Shown in pieces: positions 11,637 through 24,776 of a stretch of DNA of 64,000 nucleotides. The notes under the pieces are model-generated. The model did no database searches, was not told where the DNA came from, and was given only the letters and a program-made list of their open reading frames with translations. The stretch spans positions 4,190,001 to 4,254,000 of the forward strand of contig JAYKKM010000054.1 in NCBI GenBank assembly GCA_035772405.1, in the 5' to 3' direction. The stretch comes from Chrysogorgia sp. JL179-B06. Lineage: Eukaryota > Cnidaria > Anthozoa > Scleralcyonacea > Chrysogorgiidae. The first letter of the stretch is position 1; each line of letters starts with the position of its first letter. Position numbers and translations under genes: made by a program.

Positions 11637-11709
<73 letters not shown>

Positions 11710-11822
11710 CGCTTACCTCAAAACTGGTCTGCAGACCAGTTTTGAGGTAAGCGAAAATCTATTATTTGCTCTAACTATATGTTGTTGAGCACTCTTTGCA
11801 TTTCGTAGACCAAAACCTACAC

Positions 11823-11883
<61 letters not shown>

Positions 11884-14585
11884 ATGCACAAAAGACCATT
11901 TTATCTTAGCCAGCATATATAGAGGATATTAATTTACCTCAATCAGACCAAAACAAGAAATCCCATTATAGAATTGATTTTCAGCTGGCTTTCTGCTGTT
12001 ATCAGCTGGTACTAGTTCGTTTCCAAAAATTCTTGTCATCTGCTTTTCCGTCAGAAAACATGGGAGGGGACCACCTTGGAGCATAGCGTAACCTCAAGAA
12101 AAAAAATTTTTATTATAATTTTCAGAAATCAGACTTGATAAAAACATAAGTTCTTACCAAAAATAACACCAGCCCCGAAATAATACTTGTTCATGATTGA
12201 GGACTCGTCTTCAGTCAGCAGATAACCATCGCCGTTTTCATGCGTACACTCTTGAAAAAGACGATCCCTTATTTCTCTTAACATCGTGGACAAAAATTCT
12301 CGTCGAGGTCCACCATAATCTCGTGCACATTCTCCATTAAATGTTATTTCTAATGGTATACTACGATCATTTTCTTCATTTACCAGTTCATCCATGGCAT
12401 CTTCAAAGAGATTCAGCCGAGACAAGAAAATTTCGGTCGTTTTCCCCTCACACAACTCTGAATCACTTTCGAGATCTAAGGGACGGCCACGTAGGAAATG
12501 CTTCTGGAACACACGTAAAACTGTTACCGGTTCCTGACATTCGATCCTGTTTAAGTAGAACAAGAAACATTGAAGCACTATAGTATTTCATGGAATATCG
12601 AACAACATTAAATGAAAATTAGATTACTTACATTTCCGAAACAGTCCTATCAATTGCCTTTCGTAGATGTTCAGCGTATGGAATGTTTTCACTAAAAATA
12701 TACTTTATATATAAACGACAATTTTTATTACATTTAAAAATGATTTTAAATATAACTTTTGTTGTTCAAAAAAGGTTTTTCAACGAAATAGCACCAAGTC
12801 ATGAGATTGTGTAATTGTGTCAGCATAGAGTAATTACATTTTGAATTGTGAAGGTGAGTGTAGTGTTTGGAAAGACTGTTGATGTTGGTGGTAGTTACTG
12901 ACATTTCGACTGCCTGTGCGGTAGTCATCTTCACAGTCAAGTGAATAGTAACTGTCAGGTTCGCCTATTTACGTGTCTGGTTCGTTCGTTTACGTCATGG
13001 GTGGGTGGTTGTTTACGTGGAGTTTGGCTGCGTGGGTTGCGTTGGTGTTGTGCGTCCGGGGACCAACGCAACTAACTGCTTCATGTGCCCAACGTAAGCA
13101 ACAAATTACCGATAAACTTGCATAATATTATAGAAAGATGTATAGATGTTTTTCAATTTATGTGAAAAAGTATAGTTAGAAACTGATAATACCATCATTA
13201 GTTATAAAAAGAAAATGTTTGGGCAATTATTCAAAACAGAGCAGAAACTGATGCAGTCACGAAATAAGCTAAAACCATGACATACCGATCAATTTCTGCC
13301 ACAATATTTGCAGGTTGGTTATCAGCGGGACTTCTATTTTCTTCACCATCTTCTACTAATACGATAAGGTCCACATTTTCAGGAACACCACCATATACTG
13401 CATCGTCTCGAACCCTGGTGGCGCTGCCATTTCCATGGATTGCATTCCGAATATGAAGATCATCATCATGTACATGCATCACGTTCTCGCTGCTTTCAAC
13501 TTGTGCTGCACCACCACCACTATTATTATTAAAATTTAGATAATATAACATAAATTAGGCTTTTGGGGGGAAGGGGACGCGTGACGCGGCAGGTATCACC
13601 ACCACACAACAATGGTTGTATTCATTTGGTTATATTATATACAGTAAAAACCCGCGAGTAAGAACCTGCGTTTTCCCAAGTTAGCCTAAACAGGTTCTTA
13701 TATAAATGGTACTTAGCAAAAATTGAGGCTATTTAGGTTCTTAAATAGGTTCTTACTTTCTAAAGAAAAAAATACATTGTAGCTAATATAATTTAGTGGT
13801 ATTCGCAGCCTGTATTCCTTATAATATAACATCTGCATACCATGTAAATATTTATAAAGAAATTTTGAAAAAAACAGACTCTTCCATATGCTGATGTGCA
13901 GCCATGGAGATACTGTATAAACAATATATATACAGTTACAGTATTTATGTGTAATTACAACAATAACAATTCTATTTGATTTTCAACATTGGCATTTACA
14001 TTGTATTAAATAGGAGTAATAAGGCACCTGTGTCTCCAAAAATGTTGATCTGTATCTTATTCACCCAAGTGTACACATCTTTTTATATAGATTTTAGAAA
14101 ATAAGAACCTGTTTCAAATTTTAGGCTAAACAGGTTCTTGTATAGAGGGGGTATAACTGGCAAATTTTAGGCAATTGATAAAAGGAGAATAGTGCGAATA
14201 GTCGACGAATAGTGCGAATAGTCGGCGAATAGTCGGCGAATAGTCGACGAATAGTGCGAATAGTTGGGCAAATACGGCATGTTGTAAAACATGGACTGAT
14301 AAAAAGACTGATAAAACTAGGCCGGGGGGGGTTAGGATCTTTGTTGTGTTGGGGTAGGAACTCTACCGTAAATTAACGGGTTATAAAAACTATAAGGAGT
14401 ACCAACCCCAACACAACAAAGATCCTAACCACTATTCGTCGACTATTCGCACTATTCGTCGACTATTCGCACTATTCGTCGACTATTCGCACTATTCGCA
14501 CCATTCTCTTTTAACAATTGCCCAAATTTTAGCCTAACAGGTTCTTAAAAACTAGGTTCTTACTCGCGGGTTTTTACTGTATATA

Positions 14586-14626
<41 letters not shown>

Positions 14627-17600
14627 TTAATGAGTATTACAAACATATTGTGCTAAATAGAGAATGTTACATGACCGTGCGGAGATACGAATTTTATATT
14701 CGAGTGTTGGTAATATCTCGACAGAGTGAGCGAAGCAAACGAGTGAGAGATATTAACAGCACGAGAAGATAAAATTCGTATCTCCAAGCTGCAGTCATGT
14801 AATATTGTAAGAAATGCTCTCACGAACAATAATTAAAAACAATTTGACACGCTTGAGAAATGAAGCGAGGAGACTGGAGAGAGAGCGTGTTGTTGAGAGT
14901 CTTCGACTTTGTAGTGAGAGAGAGAATTAATGTTTCTTGTTCAAATATAAAAAGCTTCAAAAATAGTGAACATTTAGTGTTACAGGAAACATCGTAGCGG
15001 TACGTTACGTTTTCCCACAATATTCTGTTTATTTCACAAACATTAATACTAAAGAATAAATATTAATACTAAAAATCACAAAATTTAACATGCTGCTAAA
15101 ATATCGGATGACTGGCTTCGGTCTCCTTTGCGATGAATGAATTGACAAGGGTAATGTTTTGCAGTGTTTTTCTCTCGGTAATTTAGTTTTTCATCTTGAA
15201 CTAAGGTTTCCACGTCGCGTTCGTTTACGTCTAAAAATATTCCAGCTATTGGAAAAGTACTTGTGTGATTTTTACTCCAAAAAGCTTGTTTTGTTTGGCA
15301 GAAGAGAAACCGAAATCGACAAGCTATAGCTGCGACCGAAAAGGCGGGAAATTAACAACTTTTTAACACTGGTTCTGATTGGTCAAGCGGGTATCTAACG
15401 CGGCGTAAATATATGTAAATATATGTGTACAACCTGTACGTGTAAATATATCGTATTTTGTACGTGTGTTGATATACGATTTTTCTCAGTGGCCAAAAGC
15501 TCTGTATCGCACTAAACATTATGAAATAATATAGTTTTAAAGATGTCTATATTATTTAACAATTATAGTCACTGAAGTGGAGGTGACTATCGTTGAATAT
15601 TTACCGAGCCGCAAAGCGGCGAGGAAAATATAACGATAATCACCGAGACTCAGGTGACTAATTGTTTTAGTATAATTTCAGGCTTGAACTGAATATTAAT
15701 TGAGAAGTTTTAAACAGAGTTTGATCTGTGTAATGCTCGATATTTTCTTCACGCTTGACAGCTTTCAAAAACACACTAACGATCAAAACCGACGTAAAAA
15801 TACAATAATTATACGACAAAGAACTTCCTTACCCTTATACAGTTCTATTTTGAGATAAATCTGATATAATACAATGTCTTTATGTTAAGTTTTTGAGCCT
15901 TTTCTCAGATTTACTGGCCGGTCAGCCAATCAGAACTCGTTTAAGCACAGAAATTATACTAAAGCTGCATGGTTGTAGAGTTTAATGTCTAAAAAGACTA
16001 ATATATAATTTGATTATCAAAATGTTAAGAAAATACCTTTGGATACCACCGACAGTTATATCTATACCACTCTCGTCATCACTGGAGATTGGTAAACCCT
16101 AAAATTTCATAAAGTATTCATAAATATGACATGCAAGAAAAGACAATAAGAATGGTATAAAGACGTATCCGAAATACATACAATGCACTTGTTGCGATGT
16201 TCTTGCATTTCACTAATGGGAACAGAGAAAAAACATTGCAAACACTCCTCGAATTCCACCGAGACCTCCATTGAGTTTGCAAGAGCAATGTTTCGTTGTA
16301 AAGGACGAACGTATATTCGTCCTGTTCCCATACATCTCAATTGCTCCGCACTGCAACTACCATGGTTGACAACTCTCAGTTCTTTTCTCGATTTCTCTTT
16401 AGAGATGAGAAGTTGAAAACCCCCAGAGTGTCGCAAAGTGGGAAAGGCTCTGTAAAATACATATTAAGTTACAATATAAATACATCAGAAAATATGTTTT
16501 AATCCTAGTTATATGATTTTTAACTTCTCACGTATAAGTATGCCATAAATAATGGTACAAACCATTAATGGCAATCGAAGCCATGTGCTAACCTAATGTC
16601 TCTGACTCTAGTTTGAGGATTCGGTTCGGTTCCCATTTTAGGCAGACAAATAAAAGTTCTTTGCAGCAATTGTTGAACCTCATTTCAACGTAATATTGTA
16701 CAACATTCACAAACGCTAATGGATGAATAGTGTTGCAATTATAGTACAGTGCGATTTTGGTGCAATTAAACTAAAACATAAAACTCCTGTATTTTTTTCA
16801 ATGGTAGAATTCATTTTAAAACTCCTCCTTGACAAATTGCGATAGTTCAAGAATTTACACAAAAACGACCTTTTCATAACAGCATTGATGCTGTATAACC
16901 GTATTTGCCTATAAAAATAATTACCGGCCCTCCATTGCTGAATGGTTTCATCAAGTGTATAATCATTCCCTCAAATTACTGTCGATAATACTGTTCAAAC
17001 AACAATACATACTCATACAACAGGTCTTTCATAACTGCGCTGGTGGCCGAAGTTGGAAAAGAAACTCTTTTTTCACCGAGTCCGTTACGATGAAGATCCA
17101 ACTTTTCGGGAGCCGAAGGCGTTTCCGTAGCATCTTTGCACGCTAAACAAAACATCGTTCTTGTAATGGACTTCTCTGAAAAAGTTTACAAGCGAAACAA
17201 TTACTGAATAATGTTAGCGTCAAGTACATAGTTATAATATAAAAATAGCATGAAAAACGCATCAACCATGTTGAATGGTTAACGTCATGGTTAATAATAC
17301 AGTTTTTTTCATGTTATTTTTAAATTTGTCAACTAGACAAAATCACCATTTAATGCAGCAATAATGCAATATAACATGCTATATGTACAATGTAACATGC
17401 TTAATAATGTATAACATGTAAACGCTTCTCTTGCTGGTATATAGCATATATACATGCACGTGAACGCAACATGAAAACGGCTTTGCATAGACATGTCAGA
17501 AAGTGCATACGATTTATATTTTGGGTTTAAAGTGTCGGTGTACGTAATCACTAGATCATTTCAGAAGTTAAAAAAGGCCGTACATGTAAATGTAATACAG

Positions 17601-18691
17601 ACACTGATAATTTATTAACGAGTTCTGTCAGTATCACATTTACAGACACTGATGTCTTAATAGATTCATTACAAAAATGAATGACAAAGCAGTACCCTTT
17701 TTCGCGGCACGTCTGTTTTGCTGTGACGACTGGTTCCTCCTTCCATATGGCGGCAATCGCTATGTGGTAAAAGGTCGTAAAATGTAAGTAGTTCAAGTAG
17801 TTTTTGCATATGAAACGTACATATAGGCAAGATATGACAGTTTGCAATTTTAACTTCTGGCATTTTTTACTTATATAAGCATACATTATAATCCTCTTAT
17901 TATTAAATAGTCTGCAGTCATGGTGAAAAATATAACACCATTCCTATGAATAAAAGTAAAATATTTTGAAAGTTAAAAGTAACAGTAGAAAAAATAACCA
18001 AAAAAAAATTTTAAAAAAGTTTAAAAAAATAAAAATATAAAATTAACAGTAGAAAATTAAAAGTTTAACTGTCAAAAAGCCTAAAAATGCCTTAATAATC
18101 ATATTACATATAAAAGGCATGTAGAAAGCAGTATCACATATAACTGACAAAAATAAGAGTTTCCTAAAACTAAGTTTAATCCATCTATTAAATAAACAGC
18201 AAATAACCTAGCAAATAAGTAATAACGTCCAAAGTAATAAACATTTTTTAGTAAATGTAGGTTTCTTATATATGCATACACCCTTATTAACAACTTACAT
18301 TATTTCGACCAAATAAATTTCTGTGTTCTTCAATGGCATTTGTGCTTAATTGACCACTTCTAACAGGTCCAGACTGACTTGTATTCAATGGCCCTGTCGG
18401 TCTGCGATTCAATTGGTTATGGGCAGGGGGTGGTGGAGGTTGGTTATTCATGGGAAGTGGGACAACTGTTTGATTAGTGCTTGCTGAGTTAGTACTAATG
18501 GAACCAGATGCTTCTTCTGTTAGTCTGTCAGCAATTCGTCTAACCAAGCTATCAAACTCCTCCCTGTTGTTGTTATTCTGTTATTTAAGAAATAAACAAC
18601 AAAATAATTATATTATAATAGCCTATAGAATTTGCTTAAAATGCAAATTAATAAAAAAATTCTATCTATGCTGCTATATGTCACTCACCAT
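10007..18691 (-). CDS. HECT E3 ubiquitin ligase with UBZ4-like finger, twelve exons
   Basis: Exons on the minus strand: 18691-18689 (ATG only), 18577-18299, 17759-17696, 17175-17019, 16449-16182, 16098-16037, 13519-13286, 12691-12632, 12546-12158, 12092-11938, 10774-10597 and 10260-10007. All joints are GT/AG and in phase, giving 700 codons and TGA. Features: a Pro/Asn-rich N-terminus, a zinc finger C237-X2-C240-X11-H252-X3-C256 (the Rad18-type UBZ4 spacing), an acidic stretch, and a HECT domain from about 376 to 700. The catalytic Cys is C665 in LPTGNTCINRL, 35 residues before the end, with Phe at position -4 (YFGMV). HECT ligases take ubiquitin onto this Cys and pass it to a substrate. I recall related genes annotated in fish and cnidarians as G2/M phase-specific E3 ligase-like. 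Its place inside the TIRs marks it as transposon cargo. The one-codon first exon is the least certain part. Confidence 0.87.
10840..11260. repeat. AT-rich intron with short TA runs (HECT intron 10, part)
   Basis: Short TATATA blocks (10854-10880, 11205-11235) within AT-rich intron sequence; nothing else is recognised. Confidence 0.5.
11562..11705 (+). mobile_element. Penelope-like tail with hammerhead-like core, then (AT)n
   Basis: CTGATGA, a short stem (GGGC/GCUC), then CGAAACGTCAGTATCTCGTC is laid out like a hammerhead ribozyme core (CUGANGA, stem II, GAAA, stem III, GUC). It is followed by TTCTTGGCAGTTTACCACC, TTTGCTATAT and a long (AT)n. The same tail recurs at 34934-35073. Hammerhead cores in terminal repeats are known from Penelope-like retroelements. 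No coding part is present here. Confidence 0.55.
11705..11758. repeat. Perfect 54-bp palindrome between two (AT)n runs
   Basis: ATTTTCGCTTACCTCAAAAC and its complement meet at a CTGCAG centre with no mismatch. (AT)n runs flank it closely on the left and about 65 bp away on the right (11824-11878). Confidence 0.9.
12840..13090 (-). mobile_element. Second Penelope-like hammerhead relic in HECT intron 7
   Basis: On the minus strand GTGAAGATGACTACCGCACA is followed by GGCAGTCGAAATGTCAGTAA. This is a degraded CUGANGA - stem II - GAAA arrangement of a family different from the 11562 copy. No coding part. Confidence 0.4.
13641..14580. mobile_element. 940-bp foldback transposon in HECT intron 6
   Basis: The ends are inverted copies: ACAGTAAAAACCCGCGAGTA... 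and ...TACTCGCGGGTTTTTACTGT, inserted in TA-rich sequence (TA or TATA flanks). Inside, arrays of GAATAGTCGACGAATAGTGC (14190-14270) face their complement (14430-14510) around a GGATCTTTGTTGTGTTGGGG hairpin. AGGTTCTTA repeats mark both subterminal regions. No ORF, so it is non-autonomous. Confidence 0.85.
14667..14804. mobile_element. Foldback element in HECT intron 6
   Basis: TTACATGACCGTGCGGAGAT pairs with its counterpart ending CATGTAATA. The loop centre carries GAGTGAGCGAAGCAAACGAGTG. Small and without an ORF. Confidence 0.65.
15559..15665. mobile_element. Foldback element in HECT intron 6
   Basis: ACAATTATAGTCACTGAAGT faces GACTCAGGTGACTAATTGT, with a GAGCCGCAAAGCGGCGAGG centre. Its layout (G/C-rich loop, AT-rich arms) resembles the foldback at 14667-14804. 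Confidence 0.65.
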
Positions 18692-18903
18692 GTTATTAAA
18701 AAATATTGCTGTTTTCGTTCAAGAATATTTGCGACTTTCCAGTATTCACTACTCCAACTAGAATATATATATATACATATATATAAATTAATATAGATTT
18801 AAATAAGTTGTTTTAGATATATAAATAAATATATTATTAAAAATTTATATTGCTCTGCTGAATATTCACAGTATTGCGCACTCTTTTATCTGCTACAAAC
18901 AAA

Positions 18904-19126
<223 letters not shown>

Positions 19127-19596
19127 GGCTTATATTCGTCTTTTCTGTTACCAAGTGTGCTGTTTATCTTTTGAAATGTAAGAGATGTCTATTAAAGCAA
19201 TACCTTGTATACACAATCACAGCAGAATCAAATGTTTTGGCTGATAAAAGCTATTGACCCTTTTGCAATTCAGCTGAGGAGGAAACTGGGGTTGATTATT
19301 AAAAAAGTAACAAAATAAAGAAATAAACTTAGCCACTGGAAAGAGCACCTCAAAATTGGTAGGTATATATAGCAAAGTTTGAACATGATTCAATAAATAG
19401 GGTTTGACTAGCAAGCTTTAATTTCCAAAACTGTGAAAAAACTTTGAAATAAATTGTTAGGGGGCATCCTCCCTAACAATACATTTCATTCTTAGTTTCA
19501 TTATTTTTACAAATTACCTTATTTTTGGCCATTATGGCAAAAGACATTTCCAAAGGCAAGTACAAGTGTTTCAATGCAGTAATATAATATCATTAC

Positions 19597-21206
19597 TTTC
19601 AAAATTATTAGCCAGGCAATAATTTTCATAAAAAGTCTATTAATGAATAGACGCTTGGTATTTATTTCGCTAAAATTCTAGGTAGAAAATCAAATAATAA
19701 GTCATTACTGCAATACTGCTGATGCCTGATCATGGTTTTCCGGTTTTGGAGTAGGTAATGAGAATGTAGGGGACGGGGATAATGCGTATCATATTGCAAG
19801 ACGCGCTGGACATGCGTAAACTTCATTAATCGGTATGAATAAAACACAGAAACAAAGAGTAAAGATGCGTATAATTGTATAGTGCATAGCATAACATGCG
19901 GGATAACCCTGCACGCAAACATCATTCAGATCAGTGGTTTGTTAATAATTTTTAATTCGTCTGCCGGGGCAGGCTAGTTTGCCACTTGCCTTCGCAATAT
20001 TATTTAATTTGTTGACTGTAATTTCGACAACTTCAAACGCACCAGCGACTAAAGATTATTAACTGACTGCATGCTAAGCCTAATTAAGTTCTTAACTTAT
20101 CTCCACATTATAAACGCTTAATAAGTCAAAGACATGGGTGATGCCGGTGATCGAACGTCGAATTTTATCGATCTTCGAATGCAATGCATGTTTGATTAGT
20201 GATTCAGTGCGGCGTGTTCTTACTGTCTAAAGATAACAGACCAGATTGTAGTGTACGTACACTTGCACGCAGTTTAAATCTTAAATGGATACATATCTAA
20301 TACATCTTTATTCGACTTACCTTTTTCGGTAATAAAGGACCACAAAAGTCAAGACCAAAGAATGAGAAAATACTTCGAAATCGCCAAACTAGACAAACAG
20401 TCGAACTAATAATAAAATGCGTCGGCCTTCACACAACACAATGTATCATGTATCATCCGAAAAAAAACCGGATATATTAAGCTATTTCACTTTAGGCTAT
20501 TTCACATTAGGCTATTTCACATTAGGCTATTTCACATTAGGCTATTTCACATTAGGCTATTTCACATTAGGCTATTTCACATTAGGCTATTTCACATTAG
20601 GCTATTTCACATTAGGCTATTTCACATTAGGCTATTTCACATTAGGCTATTTCACATTAGGCTATTTCACATTAGACTATTTCACATTAGGCTATTTCAC
20701 ATAATAGGCTATTTCACATTAGGCTATTTCACATTAGGCTATTTAACTTTAGGCTATTTCACTTTAGGCTATTTCACTTTAGGCTATTTCACTTTAGACT
20801 ATTTCACATTAGGCTATTTCACATTAGGCTATTTCACATTAGGCTATTTCACTTTAGGCTATTTCACTTTAGGCTATTTCACATTAAGTTGAACCATTGC
20901 GCAAATAGTTGAATCATTTCAAAACAAGTTAAACCATTTCACAAGCGATAGTTGAACCATCGCATAACTTATTGCATGACTGCACAATACGTTGCATCAA
21001 CTCATATTTGGTTGAACCATTTCAGAACTAGTTCAGCCATTTCACCGCGTACTGTTCATCCATTTCAATTTATATTGAATGGTTTCACAGCGGAACGTTA
21101 AACCACTTGATATTAACATGGACCATTTCTGTTTTTGTTAAACCATTTCACAACAAGCTGTTCCGTTTCACCACCGCACTATTTTTGGTGGTAACGGCCG
21201 CCCATA
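19597..21206 (-). repeat. Right terminal inverted repeat
   Basis: The reverse copy of 2670-4455, about 1610 bp. It keeps the terminal CCGCCCATA, the GAAATGGTT motifs and the unique block, with a shorter 15-bp array. Confidence 0.9.
20475..20887 (-). repeat. 15-bp minisatellite in right TIR
   Basis: About 27 copies of the same unit as at 3011-3558, read on the other strand (AGGCTATTTCACATT). It is about nine copies shorter than the left array. Confidence 0.95.
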
Positions 21207-24200
21207 ACAACATAGGAACGAGAAGCACTGTGTGCATGGTCTGAGGACTGTTGCTGGAAGCCATCTCTTTGTTCTTGGTAGAGGTGCCATTCTTATTTGT
21301 TCTCCCGGTTTCAGTTATGAGAGCTCCTTGGTTGTAGGTTTGTCATGATAATATTTCTGTTGGCCTTTTCTACTGAAGTGTCGTTTGACATCTTGTCTGT
21401 TGTATGGATTAGGAGTCAGAAGAAGTCGTGAAGATGGAAGTATATTCCTGGGACGTTGACCCATCAGGAGCTGTGCTGGCGATAGGTTGATTCCATCTAA
21501 TGGAGTTGTTAATCTGTAATCTCGCAGGGCCAGTTGCTTGTCTGTAGTCTTCTTCCATAAGCCTTTGACGGTCTGTATTGCTCTTTCTGCCTCACCGTTT
21601 GACCTTGGAAAGTACGGGCTGGAGGGTTTGTGGCTGATTCCGTAGTCTTTGCAAAAAAACTTATATTGACATATATTGAGGGCCACAGTCACTTCTCAAC
21701 GTTTCTGGAATTCCATGTCTACTATACTGGGATTTCAGTGCTTCGATTAATGTCTTGCTTCGGACATCTTTTAGCTGATCCACTTATTCAATAAATCTTG
21801 AATAATAGTCCACAGTCAACACATAGTTCTTGGATTCAAACTCAAACAGATCCGTCCCCACTTCCAGAAACGGCAGGTCTGGTGTCACTGATGGCTTTGG
21901 GGGTTCTGCAGGTAGGTTCTTCTGGAAATCAGCACACTTTGAGCAGTTCTTTATGGACTGTTCAATATCAGAGTTCGGCATTGCCGGCCAGTAGAGCACT
22001 TCTCTAGCTCGTTGTTTACATTTGGCAATTCCGAGATAAGACTTGTGAATCAGGTTTAACATTGCTTTCTGCTGACTTGGTGGTATCACTATCCGCATTC
22101 CTTTGTATATCACTCCATCCAAGATTGTTCCCACTCAGTGCACTCTTATTGTAGTTCTGTGTACTTTTCCTTTGTAATGGACAAGAATTCCACTGCATTC
22201 ACCTGGTCTAGGCTGCTGATCTCTGAGTAACTCTCAGGTAGGTATGCTCTTGAGAGGGTGTCTGGTAGGTACATCTCTTTGCCAGGCCTGTATTTGATTT
22301 TGAGATCATACCACTGAAGAGTAAGCAGCATTCTTTGGAGACGCATTGGTGCTGCTAGTAGCGGTTTCTGCCAGATATGCTCCAGAGGCTTGTGATCATT
22401 GTACACCGTTGTTTCTTTCCCAAATATGTAACAGTGAAATCGTGTAACAGTGAAATCGTGTGCATATCGTGTCTCTGTGCTTGTCATGGAACGGGAGGAG
22501 TAGGCTACTGGTCTGTTGTCCTGTACGAGAACAGCGCCAAGTCCATCTTTGCTGGCATCGCAGTGAATTTCTACTGGCTTGCTTGCATCATAGAACTTTA
22601 AAACTGGAGGTTTGGAGCAGATGTCCTTAAGAGTGTTGAAGGCTTGTTCTTGAGCTGGTTGCCAGTCAAACAAGACATCTGTTTTTAGAAGCTCTCCAAG
22701 TGGCGATGCTCAAATTGGGAATAAACTTTCCCAGGTAGTTCACAAATCCTAAAAACCGCTTGACGTCTCCTTATTCTGTGGAGTAGGCATGTTCCTGGTG
22801 GCAACTACTTTTTCTGGGTCGGGGAGCAATCCATTGGATGTTAACAAGTGTCCTACACATGGAACTTGCTGCTGCCGGATTCTGCACTTTGCCAAGTTCA
22901 GCTTCAGGTTGTATGTTATGGCTCTCTCGATGACTTGATGTAATATCTGATCATGGTGTTGGAGATCTCGGCCAGCTATAAGGATGTCATCTACATGAAT
23001 GACGTAGGCTCCTTCTATGCCTTCTAGCATTTGATCCATGATACATTGGAATATTTCTGGAGCACATTTCAAGTCAAATGGCAACCGAAGCCATCTGTAT
23101 CTGCCAATGGGTGAATTAAATGTGGTCAGAAGCGATGATTCTTCATCAAGCTTGATCTGATGGAATCCACTTTTGGCATCAAGAATAGAAAATACTTTCG
23201 CATCAGGTATATTTCTGCTACTATTTCTTCCACTGTTCGCATGGGATGGTGCTCCCGTTTAATCACTTGATTTAGTTCACGAGGATCAATGCAGATACGA
23301 ATTTTGCTGTTACGCATGCTTACCACCATAGAACTGACCCATTCTGTTGGTTATTCAACCTTGGAAATTATGCCATTCTTTTCCATTTCATGTAACTTCT
23401 CAATCGTTTGCTTCTTTAAGGAGAGCGGTAGGCGGCGAGCTGCATGTATAACACCTTTGGCATTTGGAGTCAACTTGATGGTGTATGTTCCTGGCAGTGT
23501 GCCGGTTGTATTGGGAAAATCAGGGAAGTCGTCCAGTCCTTCTGGAGAATTGGTTGTGCTACTGTAGGTGGCGTTTATTCTTGCTATCAGTCCGAGTTGT
23601 TCAGCTGTGTGGCCAGATAATATGTTCTCCTGGATGAGATCTAGGAAGGTGACTGCACCTTCTTTGTGATTAGATTGGATTGGTAAGTCAACTGCAGCAA
23701 CTGGCTTGATCTGATGATTGGAATAGGTACGCAAAATCTTGGTGGATTTCTGTAGCTCCCCTTTATGATTCAAGGCTTGGTAGTCAGCAAGTGTAAGTGT
23801 ATTGCACCGTGCACACCAGTGTCTATTCTGAATGCAACTTGTTGTTTTATTACCTTGAGGGTCACGTTCCATTTCTCGTTGGGCTTGACATTCCCGGTTT
23901 GGGCTGTGTGAATGTGCAAGAGTTCTCCATCTGACTCACTTTCTGAGCTGGTATCTACTGCCTGTAGTTTCAATCGACGTTGACAGACAGCAAGCCAATG
24001 GTTAGACTTCTTGCAGTAGGAACAAGTTGATCCTAAAGCTGGACATTTTCCTTTATTCCAGTTGTGCTGTGAGTTTTTTCCACACCGGTTGCAGTTAGTA
24101 GGGCTTGCTGGGGGGTCTTTTCTATTCTGGCTCTGCTTGACTTTGGGCAATTTGTGCTTTCCACTATAGGTATCGATATCCATGGCAAGAGCAGCAACAC

Positions 24201-24776
24201 CTGGATCCTCACCACGAACAATTTTTACTTGTTTCTGTGCTAGTTCATATTGTTGTCCAATTGCAAGTGCATTTGCAAGTGTAAGTTCCTCCCCAGTCCC
24301 CTCGGTACAACAGCTTTTCCTGTAGCCTTTTTTCACGCACTCCTTCAATTATTGCATCAATTAAAATGTCCTCTGAATTGGTGTATTCACAGTCAATGAG
24401 TATAAGGCGAAGATCTTTTACAACATTATCATATGACTCACTTGATGTTTGTTTACGTTGTCTCAGCTTTATATGTCGGGCGATTCGGACGAGTGTACGC
24501 TTCAAACTTGTCAAGAACTTTTTCAGGGTCTTCATTTTCTCCTTCGGTCCACTCAAAGGTCTTGTAGATTTCTCTTCCGTGTGAGCCAATCCAGGTTCCT
24601 AACCATCCCGATTTTTCTTTGTTTGTTAGTTGTGACAGAGGGCCAGCGAACACAAAGGCAGCATGATTTCGAAATCGACTAAATTCTTGGTATAAATCAC
24701 CGCTGTCCCAGTTAATTTTCGGATATTCGAAGTTAGCAGTTGCCATTCTTGCTAATCGAGCGTGTTTCTTTTTCAA
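21207..24776 (-). pseudogene. Ty3/gypsy Gag-Pol, decayed and split by the large transposon
   Basis: Minus-strand pieces in order: Gag (likely start MATANFEYPKINW at 24746); zinc knuckles CNRCGKNSQHNWNKGKC and CSYCKKSNHWLAVC near 24020-24110; a weak protease motif (FRIDTG) near 23830; reverse transcriptase with ICIDPRELNQ and IHVDDILIAG at 22749-23329; RNase H at 22146-22673 (KPVEIHCDASKDGLGAVL, SRSMTSTETRYA, LPDTLSRAYLP); integrase zinc-binding and core region at 21784-22134; and integrase C-terminal part at 21315-21692 (SPYFPRSNGEAERAIQTVKG). Several frameshifts and stops (for example after TTKELS at 21315) break the frame. The last ~48 codons sit at 2521-2669. I see no env. Confidence 0.88.

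Noticed and set aside
10007..18691. HECT gene as an ordinary host gene
   Set aside because: It lies wholly between near-identical TIRs that split a gypsy element, so it is part of the transposon.
20417..20704. Plus-strand ORF of GYFTL repeats
   Set aside because: Same minisatellite in the right TIR.
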